This document shows positions 11,801 to 23,300 of a stretch of 64,000 nucleotides of DNA, in pieces. The notes beneath the pieces are model-generated. The model worked only from the letters and a program-made list of their open reading frames with translations. It ran no database searches and had not been told where the DNA came from. Both the position numbers and the translations under genes were made by a program. The stretch's first letter is position 1. The number at the start of each line of letters is the position of its first letter. Location of the stretch: the NCBI GenBank assembly GCA_013398955.1, contig VWPU01011865.1, positions 1 through 64,000 of the forward strand, in the 5' to 3' direction. The DNA is from Callaeas wilsoni. Taxonomy: Eukaryota > Chordata > Aves > Passeriformes > Callaeidae.

Positions 11801-14800
11801 TGTTTGGAAAATTGTCAGCTTGGGATCAGGGTCTCCTTAATCAGGAGCATCTTGAGCATTTCCTTTGTCTGCTTTAACTTAATTTTTAATTAATTTACAT
11901 GTACTTTAAATCATTGCTGGTTTGGCTTTATTCAAGTTACTTTCCTCCCCCTCCATTACATTGAATAAGCCAGAGCTGACTGTAACCCTCTACTGTTACA
12001 GTCTGGAAAAGTCAGTATAGCAGTCTGGAGGAATTATGCATTGCAGTTTGGTTGGTCCCGTGTTTTTTGTTAATTTTGGCTGTGTTTGGTGAGCTCTTTT
12101 TTTCCCACTTTGTGCAGTGATAGGGAAATGAAGACAGGCTTGCCTGGTTGAAGTGTCTGATGTGTCCAGGCCTTCTGCCTCAGTTTATCTAAACACAACT
12201 GTAGGCATTCTAACAAAAATGCCTGAATCTGGGAAGCTGATTTTTGCTTAATAAGAGTAGTATCTAAGCATGAGGGGGCTTGAACTTTTCATCAAGTCAG
12301 CTAGGAAGGGCTCTAGAAATTGTTCATGAATAAACCTTTCCCACATCCCAAAATGGCTGAGGAGGAACGATGCCATATGGAAATACCACTTGAAAATTGA
12401 GATTTTTAGAGGGCTCTGGTCAAGTCTGATCTTCCATCTATTTTTTTTTTTCCTCCACTGCTCCCATCCTGGAGGGAGAGCAGACTGAGGCCAGGATCAC
12501 CACACCAGTGTCTTTCTTAGATAGTTATTTCTCTCCTGCTGTACAAAATACAGCAGAAATGGTTTGCAGAGTACTGAATTCTTTAGCTACTGTGAAGAAG
12601 TAAAGCCAGGGAGACCACAGATGGGAGTGCTTGAGTTTGACAGATTTAATACAGAGGAGTTTGGAGGACATGGATTGTGTAGCCTTTGAGAGCCCACTTT
12701 AAAAATGGAGTGTCAAAGAGTTAATGCGTGTGGAGACTGAACACCTGGGGATTTAACTGAGTTAGGCCACAAAATGACTAAAGAGGACAAATCTGAGAGA
12801 ACAGCTTGATAGGGTTCCTGAAAAGGGAGCTAGGGAAGGACTGATGTACATGTATCTGGAATGCTTGGAGAGAGGAGGGATGCATGTTGGAGGAACATCT
12901 TTAACCACTGATTTTGCTAAAAGGAGACTTTGGTTTGTCATTTCTCTTGTAAAGGTCAGCGGCATTTTTGTATTCATTATTAAAAAGAAATATCTTGCTT
13001 ATGTGTTTATTCTGGTTTTGTACTTAAATTGTAGTTAAAAATATTAATCTGTTCATTGTTAAAGATAGTCTAGATGGAGTTGTGGCCATTTCAGAAATAT
13101 ATAAACATTTCTCAGAATGTTTAGGGCAGGTGCTACTTAATATTTAGATGAATTATTGTTACTGTGTGACTAGTACTGCAGTGTGTAACAGTATTTGTCT
13201 GTTGAAAAATGTTACTGCATTGAGCCTAATACTTCTGCATATTGAAGAGTGCATTCTGAAGTGGAAGTCAAGAAGAATTCTGCTGCTGACCTCAGAGGAG
13301 CCAGGATGGAGCTGATGAAAAGAGGATGTAGTTAAATTTTTATTGTTAGGTTTCTTTATGTTTGTAGACAAATTTCTGATTTACTTTCTGGTTAATTTCT
13401 TTTAAGCCTTTTGCTGAAAGACTTTGGAAAAAACTTTTTAAAAAAGCATGAAGATGCATCATCTTGGACAATGCATTTTTCTTTAGTCATCTAATATATT
13501 CCATTTCTATGCAGTGGCATAACTTCAAACATTAACCCTCTGGAGGAGGTTGTTATCTTTCTGTTTCCTCTGAACTCCATGGTAATCATGTTGCCCAGAT
13601 GAGGTAAACCACATCTCATGTTTAAAACAAACAAACAAATGAAACTAACGCAAGTTTTCTGCTTGACTTTCACTCTCTTTGATCATGGATTATTCGTATT
13701 TCCCCAAAACTTATTAAAAAGAAAAGAGGGAATATAAATATGTTGAAGCTTGACTTTCTGAAATAATACTCAAGCCAAGTAAGCCTTCATCTTAAGTGGC
13801 TAATTCCCAGAATTCATCCAAAGTCAAAAGACAAAACTTCTTTTTTGATAATAAGGTTTTCTGTTGTTTTCTTTCTGTCTTTCTTTTTTTTTTTTTTAAT
13901 TGGTTTTGTTAAGCACAGTGTCACTGAAATCTCAGCAATGCAGCAAGCACAACTTGAAGGAATGGCACACATCTGGAAATTTAACATTAAATTTGGTTGC
14001 TTAGTGTTTTACGCATTCTCTTGCTCTATGAAATGGATCCATATTTTTGCTTACTCGTTGGCTTCATATCAGAAGTGTTGCATGTTTAACCCTTAGGTTT
14101 TTAATAGATGGGTACTGATTCTTGGGATATGTTACGAAATACTTGCTTTATTCAGTCAGGTTGCACTTTTAAGGGGAGAGAACTTTGGAACAGGTAAGAG
14201 AGTGTGTTGGGCAAGACTGTTACATCTTGTACATACCTGTGCAGGGAATCAACTTGGTAGATTGGAAAGAAGTGACAGTAAGTTGGCCTCTTCTCCATTG
14301 TGAGAGTTGCAGCCCTGCTGACTTAGTGGTGCTAGAAAAGCAGCTCTGAAGGAATAGTTCTCCCTTTTCTGTGTTGTTTCTTTCTGTAACTTTCCTGTAT
14401 AATTTTAAGATGTCTGAGTAGGAAGAGAGAAAGAGAAGTAGGTTAGTTTTCTTTGTCTTTTAAAGCTTGCTGTTAGAACTGATGCTGCAAAGGGGGAACT
14501 GCCTTGTGGGTGATGGCAAGTCTTAGAAGATTAGTTCTCTTGTTGTTAGTGCTAGCCAACACTACATCTGCTTTATTTCTTGGGAGAGATTGTAAATTGA
14601 TGGTCAGTCCTTCAAAATTGGCAATGTGGGAAGATTTGTGATACTATAGCTACGGAAGACATGAATATGCACAAAACCTTATAGGTTAAATTATGTCTGA
14701 TTTGTTATTTTTAAGGGGAACCATTTTGGTAGCATTCAGAATTAGATGCATTTTGTTAATCTCATTAGTGTAAAGTATGTGCTTGCCACTTGTACATGAA

Positions 14801-17800
14801 CTATTTCAAAGATTTCTGCAGTAGTCTTGCTTAGCATCTCTCATTTTGTGCATTTCCCTTTCTTTTCAAGGCACACTCACTGTGTCTTGCTATTTCTACT
14901 ACTTTTTGGTTTTAACTTTGATAATCATTGATGTGACATCTTTTAGTTAGGGTTGCAGTTCTCTTGTTGTATTTCAGAATAAAGGTTTTTTTCTTACCAG
15001 GGATCATGTGCAAGCAATGCAAGAAAGAAAAGCTCTTCATAATTTACTGGCAAAGCGGCAGGAAGACCTTCCCCCTAGGAGAATGAAGGACAGCTACTTG
15101 GAAGTTATTCTACCTCTAGGAAGTCAGCCTGAAATAAGAGAAAAGTACCTGAATGTACACAACAGCGTAAGGTAACAAAGCAAACATGTTACACCTACAG
15201 AAAACTGTTAACTTCCGTTTGCCATGTATGTAGGTATTTAATTGTCAAACCCCTATATTGCAGGTTTGGAAGGATACTTGAAGATCTTGACAGTTTAGGA
15301 GGTATGTACCTATGCCCTTGTAAAAGCCACTGCACAAAGTGAGTACTGCCGAGCACTGGTTGGTGTGACACAGTATGACCTTGGAGGGAAACCCATAATT
15401 CTGCCATCTCAGAAGGGAAGGAAAAAAAGAAGACACTGGTACTGAAAGAGAAGGAAGGATGATAAAGAACAGATGGGAGAAAAATTGTTAGGCTTCTTGC
15501 CTCTGTCAGATTTTTAAAGGACCCAGCTACAAAAATAATTTACTGAGAAGTGATCCTAGATTATGAATTTGCATAGAGTGTGAACTCAGAGAAAATTTGC
15601 AGAATGCATATTGAAAATTCAAACTTCGGGTTTTTTTATCTGAAGAAAAACCTCAACAAAAACTGCCACAAACACCAACAGATAATGAGATGCAAATATT
15701 TTAATCTTCTCTTTGGGGAGAAGAGAGTATAATCTGGAAAGAATGTAGTGTATCCATTGCCAAGAAATTAAAAACAATTGGTGTATATTCTTTGGCTCTG
15801 CAAATTGTTTTTAAGGGTAAAACCAACTCAGTTGTTTCATGAGTTAGCTTTCTTAAGTTTTTTCTCCTTTTTATTTATTTGTGGTCTTGAAGAGTTCACG
15901 GTCTTTCACTTTTGTATTATAAGTTTGAGGTTGTTATTAGAACTGGGAGATACTTTTTCTCAAAACATCACCAGGTGACTTCTTCCTTCATCTGAGTTCC
16001 ATAGCGGATTGGGAGCTTTTTGATGGAGGTTTTTGACAAAGAATTAAGTGCTTATTAAGGGAAAGTTGTGAATAGAACACCTTTTTTCTGTTCCTTCTGA
16101 GAGTCCAGATGGACACAATTGAGGAAGGCAGAGAAAGAAATGAATGCATATCTATTGAGGATAGACAGAATAGCTGCATGACTGATATTTCTTCCTGAGA
16201 GGTGGAAGATACTGGTTTCAGTATCTGTCCTGAATTAGAAAAGGAGACTTCAAACTGGTGGCTACCCTGCATTGCTAGATGAGGTGAGCCTGTTTTTCAT
16301 TCTGTGCCTTGTTTATTTTCCCCAGAAATTTGTCAAGATCTATTTTTTTCCTGTGACATCACAGAATGTCTTTGCCTTGTTTGCAGTCATGCTGGGCTCC
16401 AGTCAGTTCCACTGGGGATGTATTGTTTTGGGTTAATCAAGATTCTGTCCAAATTAAACAATATTCAAGGTAGTCATATTGATATAATTAGCTGATAGTC
16501 TTAACAGGTTTTGGAATTGTGACTTCAGTAAACATAGGGAAGAAAAACAGATTACTTGGAAGGATAGAGATCTTCCAGATCATAGATCACAGAATATTCT
16601 GGTTTGGTAGGGCGCCACAAGGATGATCAAACTCTGAAGGGAATGGCCCATATGGAGATTCCTTCTCTCTTATCTCATCAAGTACCAGATACTTTTGATA
16701 CTTTTGATCATGAAGATCTGTGTTGAGTGAAAATTACATGAACAGTAGAAAAAAACGTATCTTTGCAGCCTTGAATTACTCCAAGGAGTCTGTTTACTTG
16801 GATGTCCTCTTATGAACAAAGCTAATTAGTTCAAATAGTGGTTTGGCTAGTAGTAATCGCAGCGTGATAAATACCTCTGACTGTGGTTTTGTGCCTGTAA
16901 GGCACAGTTTATTTAATCTCCACCTCCTTAAAGGAATCAGTATTTAAAAAGTCCTCAGATAGCATGTATCTTTGAACAGGCTTCATGAAATCAAAATAGA
17001 AGATAGGAGGAGTCTGAGACCGGGAGCTGCAGAGATAGAGTGAAGAGATTATGTGGGATTGGAAGTCAAGTGATGAGCTGGTTTAAAATGCTTAGTTAAA
17101 TTTATCTTTGTAGTAAGTAAATATGCATAAAACGGAGACATCTGCTGCTGTTTTCTTTATAGCAATCTCATGTGTTACATACGTGAAGATGTGGAAGCTG
17201 TGCTCTCATATAGTACGATACTTTAGTTTGTGTTTTCCAGGTACCTCTTCCACTTTGCAAAGATGACTTTGATCTGTTCCACTTACGGTTTTTGTTAAAG
17301 AGCTGGCTCCATTTTTGGTCTCTCCACAGTTCTTATTTGCTACACTCACACCAAGCAGGAAATGCAGCCAAGGTCTCCTTTATCCATAGTTACAGCTCTG
17401 GTGGATAAAATCAGTAAGTGGCAATTTAGTAAATAAAAATAGTTTCATCTGCTTGTCTTAATCTTTCATCAGCTACTGCCTTCCCATGGTTGTTACTGAG
17501 GTTATCTTTTTCACTCCTGTGTAGTTCACTTCATCTTGTTTTAGCTGTGAAGTTTTGTGGCTTTTGTTGACAAGAGGTGGGAAGAGGGATTTGTAAATGC
17601 TTTTCAGCATTTCATATGTTACTTCCCTTCAAAATACAACTTTCATGGTTCCTGCACTTTTGTGTTCAGTTTTATTTCAGCATGCAGGTTCTTAGCTTCA
17701 TTATTGAACAGTGTTTGTTCTGGTGGACTTGGACCTTACTTGTGTTGCCTGTTCTGCTGAACACTCCCTTGGGTCTGCTGTCCACCAGTGGGCCTGCTTC

Positions 17801-20311
17801 CTACTCCTGTTCTGGCTTCAGAAGTCTGCAGAGGCCGAAACTGCAGACAAGCAGTGTGGTCACTTGCAACAACTGTCTTTTTTGGGTTGTCTTTGTGTGT
17901 GTTGCCACTTTCAGATCACATAAAGGTCCTAGAGAATCTGGCCTGTCTAGTATTAGTTGTGAGTGATCTGACTCCAAGAACCCCTAATGTTTGTCTTGTA
18001 GATTTGTGCCAGAAGATTATACATCCAGACTGTGACATCAAATTCACAGGCAATGTTTCTTGGGTTGGGAAGACCTCCATGGAAGTGAAGATGCACATGC
18101 TGCAGGTTAGTTCCCGTGACTTCTCTGCACCTTACAACAGGCATGGGGTGCTTCAGGGGGAATTTACAAGAGCATGTAGTGACAGAACAAGGGGGAATGG
18201 CTTCATACTGAGAGAATGGGTTTAGATGAGGTAGTGGGAAGAAATTATTTACTGTGAGGACGGTGAGGTACTCAAACAGGTTGCCCAAAGAAGCAGAGAT
18301 GCCCCATCCCTGGAAGTATTCAAGTCTGGGTTGGATGGGTCTTTGAGCCACCTGATCTTGGAAGGTGTCCCTGCCCATGGCAGGAGGATTGGAACGGGAT
18401 GTCTTTAAGGTTCCTTCTAACCCTAATCATTCTGTGATTCTATGATTCTATGATAATTCAGGTAAAGCGGTAATTTTTTAAAATTCAGTTGTTCTCCTTA
18501 AGTAAAGTCTCTGATGTAGAAGATAATGTTACACCTTTTTGGTCTGAACTCCTTACAGTGCTGGCATTAGTGGCAATTTGGTATTTAAAAAAAAAAAAAA
18601 AAGCAATGTCAATTCTCAGAGTAAAAGTTAAGTGGGTCCTTTAACAATGCCTGTGTTGATTTCCTCCCTTCCCAGCTCAGTTTTTAATAAGCAATCCATG
18701 GTAAATGTTTACATTGCAGAATTCTTGAAACTAAAGCTTTAATTATTTCCTTATCTTTGACCTATTGTGAGAGATGTTGGAAGGAATGACAGAATGTGAA
18801 AGTAAGCAGAATTAACAGTATGATTGAATAGTTTATGTCAACTAAATAGCTTGCTAAGCACATTTACAATTTTAGAGTTCAGTAATGTACTTTTTTCCTG
18901 TCTCTTTTAGCTACATGATGGTGACTACAGCCCTGTGTTAGATGCAACCTTTGTCATGGTGGCCCGGGACCCAGAGAATAGACGGTAATTTGTAGGACAG
19001 GAAAAGTTTCCTGACTTCTGCTGTGCTGATAATGGCAAACATGGCAGCTTGCTCTGTATGTGTAGAAGCCATATAATGTAGGTGGTAAATAAACCACATA
19101 GTCGATGCTTTCTGCTGGCATTTGTTAACCTTCCTGTGACAAGCTTCAGACTTATTTTAGCAGTCATGATACCTGGAATTGACCCAGGTAGTCTTGGGAT
19201 CGGACCCTTTTTTTTTTTTATACAGATTTTAATGTGTGTTTGAGTGACTGGTCTGAATGAAGACAGAAGTGAATGAGTCTGCCAGAAGCCCACCTACATT
19301 CTAGTAGTTCTTTGAATTAATGATTTTCAGTGGTTAAATAGCTTTTAAGTGAACAATACCATTAATTCCCTAACAGACACTTAATACGTGTCATCAGAAT
19401 AATTCAGGTTAAAATTTGCTTGTGTAACTAAGATGGAACTGGTAAGTATTCCCACAGAACTTAAAAAAACCCCAGACACTTATTTTGTTATTTTTCTGGT
19501 TTTACTTTCTCTGTAATTCCTTAGTTATTAGAATAAAAGGCTGCTCAGTTCAGTTTAGGTTTATGACTCCAGCATCAGAAAAATGGACTGTAATTCTTAA
19601 CTCTTTCTTGTATAGCCTGCAAAAGTAATAAACAATTCTCTGTTTCCAATTAGTTTAAATAATTGCTCATATGTAACAAAGATATTTTTAATGAAGAGGT
19701 TTTCCTTGATATAATTATGTGGTCCTGATAACATTAGACGTAGTTTCTAGGTTTGTTTTCTTCAGATTTTTTCTAGAACCAGTGAATATACTATACATTA
19801 AGAAAACAAATTATATTATGGTTCCCATTTTAAAGATTAATTTTTCAAAATAGTTACACCAAATCCAATGCAATTATACAGTAGCAGATGGACTGAGGAC
19901 AAGCCTACATGGACTTGTGCAGATAGATGCAAACTTCAGTGGCTGTTGGACAAGCTAGCTGGCCACAGGCCAGCTGTGTTTTGGAAGCATTCTGTCCATA
20001 TAAGGAGGGTATTTATGTGAGATCAAAACCCTTCAGAGAGGTACAGGATATGTTAGGTTGGCTGTAGCCCCACATAAACAGGGTTGTGTGGCTTTGGGAC
20101 CATAGCAGACTTGCATCTCAGCAGCTTGGGGCTTGGTCAGGAGAGCTGATGTAGGTGTGTGCTGAGCTGAGGAGAAATGAGCTCTGTGATGGAGAAGGAG
20201 CTGGTGGATTTCCAAAATCCAGAGGTTTAGCAAACCAGGAAGGATCAAAAGCTCCTCTCTGCCTCTTGTTGCCAGCCCAGGTAAAGGCTTGGGGTAGAGG
20301 TGAATTGTTCA

Positions 20312-20343
<32 letters not shown>

Positions 20344-23300
20344 CATGTATGTGTCTGTATGTTCTCAGCATTTGTATAAATGTTGAAAGTAGAAAAATAA
20401 CAATTAAAAATTATGGGGAAGAATGGCTCTTGAAAATAAGTGTTTTTCTTTACTCGTGCACATAGTTAAATGCTACATAATTAGGTTAAAGTAAACTTAT
20501 TTGTGCAGTAAAACAGAAATTTGTGCTCAAGGCACATCATTATCTTCTTTGATAAGTGGTACACGTGGTAAACAGCTTTTGGCTGTTGATAAGGCTGTCA
20601 AGGGAACATGTAGATTATAAAAACACTTGCTAGCTATAGCACCGTGCTTCTTCTGATCCAGGAGGAATGGTACCAGTCAAGCTTTGGTTTAGACTATCCT
20701 AGATCATCATGTTTTCATTTGCTGAGTTTCTGAACAGCTTTCTTCTTGAACAATCTTCATTATAATTTATGGGTACAATTTTAGCTTCTTAAGAACCATA
20801 GATGTGTCACTTTCTCCTGATTTACTAGGTAGTGGTTGGATCACTTAACTGCCTCTTCAGCGTTAAAGCTAATGTGATGTTCTGTTGGCAGGCATATTTA
20901 TTTCTATCATATAACCTGAAGTATGTAATTTCATCTTGTACTCTGCATGTAAGCAAAAATGGAAGACTGTTATAATGTATTTATGGGACAAATTCTTGTA
21001 AAGTTTGTAACTTAAAAAAACCTTCCTGTCCATAGGCCAGCATTTGTTAATCCACTCATTCCTGAGAGCCCTGAGGAGGAAGAAATCTTCAAGCAAGGGG
21101 AATGTATGTCGTATTTCCTGGTAGTATGCACATCTGCCTCAGTTTCAACTTAATAGCTGGGAGGAAGTTCAGGAGTTCTGCTACTTAGAAATGCTCCTAA
21201 TTTGTTTAAAATCAGATTTTTGTTCTGTCTCATTTGTGTCAGTAGTGTAAGAGAGTTTAAAAGCCTGCTGCCACATGCTTGGAAACTCTTTGGCTAAACT
21301 GACAGACGGGCACCCCTGATGTGTTCTGCACACCCTCTGGACTTCTCCCTTGGCAGGATGCTCCCTCTGCTTGAGATATGAGTGCAGCACAGGGGCTCCT
21401 AATGCTCCGGCCAATTGATAACCCATGGTGGGACTGCAGGACATCACAGCTCCTCACCTGGCTGCGTGCCCATGTTCCTTTTGGAAAGAAACTCCTGGAA
21501 AAGAAAAGGGCGAGAGCAGGGGAAGGAGCATGTAGCTCCATCCTCATTTGTTTCAAGCTGGAGTTTTAAAGTGGAGAATTAGAAAGACACTGAAGACTGA
21601 ATAAACTGCACAGAAGATCTTTTAAGCTAAAATTTCAATCACTGCAGCCTATGGTGATGAGTTCTGTCATAAACTTCCATTCTTGTACCATTGGCAAAAC
21701 CTGAAGCTGATTGTTCTGTAGGGTTTCTTGCTAGATATATTCTGTACTTTGAGGGCAGTACTCAAGTTTTCTGTAGGAACAGTGTGTGGGTGTCATAAAA
21801 TTTGTGTAGCAGTTCTTCATGACATTGGTGAGGTACTAGTGAACTTCTGCTTTATCTTTATTTCAATGCAGTCAATTCTAAAAGCCAAATTTCTCTTTGG
21901 ATCTATAGGACCATGAAGTTACAGCTTTTAACTTACAGGGGGAAAAGGAAGAATGGAAAGAGTTGATTTCAGGTTAAAATCTTCAGAGCCATTATTTGTT
22001 TTTTCTTTGAACTTTAATATTATGCTTTTTTTTTTTTAATATTCAGTGAACAAGTTGAAGAGGATTGAATTCAACACTGCTTCCTTATTGAAAATGGCTC
22101 CCACTGCAGAAGAAAGAAACATTGTGCATGACATATTCCTTAATACACTGGACACAAGGCAAGAAGGGAAGGGGTGAAGGAGAACTGACATATTATTAAA
22201 GAGAAAAGTGCCTTCTGAGTGGGTGCTCATAAGAGGGTAGTCTGGAATAAATGCACATTTAAATTCTGTGGCAGTTTATTTGAAATGCAGGTGCAAACTT
22301 TAATATGACATCTGTAGCTCTTAGAAGAGTCTTCCATTGTTCTGAACAAGCTGTTAGGAATAATTTTGAGGAAGAAGGTTAATTATGTTTAACCAAATTA
22401 GAGAATCCAATGGTTTTGCAGTCATGACTTGCACAATCAATTTGCTGCCACAGTATCTAATTAAAAAAACTGTGAGGACAGGAACTAGCCACCTTTTGAC
22501 CAAATAAGCTTGCAGTGTGTTTTAAATATGATACCTGCAATACCTGACAACATTATTTGAGGGAGTTGTTAGCATACTTCACTTATACTTGAGATTGGTG
22601 TGAAGTCATCTGATGCCAACAGTGATAGAACAATGTCTAATTACATCAGTGCAATGTTGTATTTGTGATAATTTAAAATTTCTTTAACTTACTCGCCTAT
22701 ACAGTTGTTATTTTTAAAGCTGTTTACCAAAGGCAGACATGCTTTCCCTTAAAATTAGCAGTTGTACTTTGTACACATTCTGTCTGGGTTTGAAAACTTG
22801 AAAAACTGTCTGCGTGTTTGATGTTGAATTATTCTATTAGCTCACTGTGTGCTTTTATTTCCTATTATGACTTAAAAAACAGAGCAAGGCTTTTCTGACA
22901 AAGTGTGCACTTTGTGGTTGTGATTCATCTTTTCTTTCATGTACCTTTCTCAAGCCTCTTCATTCACATAAACTTGAACATTAGCAGAAGTTTTTGAAAG
23001 ATCAGGAGCATAGGTTTATTGCAGTAACAAATCAAAGGACAGCTTTAGATAAAGCTTCAAGGTCAGCTGGAACAGTGTTTAGTCATACCATTTCTGTTTT
23101 GGGTTTATTTTGGTGTTCTATGTTTTTGTGGGGTTTTTTTAGTGTGTGTCTGCACTTACTATTTATGGTTTTTTGGCTTGCTGAATTCTGCTAATTCTGT
23201 GGACTATAAAATTTATTGTTTCTTCCAAAGGACAGTGAGTTTCCAGAGTCGTAAATTACCACCCAATTCAGTGTGGATGGAAGATGCAAAGCTAAAAGGC

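Noticed and set aside
17557..18225. Open frames up to 145 codons around ACOT9 exon 7
   Set aside because: Only 18002-18105 is supported by splice sites and homology; the rest is intron read-through and CR1.
20314..20343. Regular repeat considered as a CRISPR-like array
   Set aside because: It is a simple GT microsatellite in a vertebrate intron.
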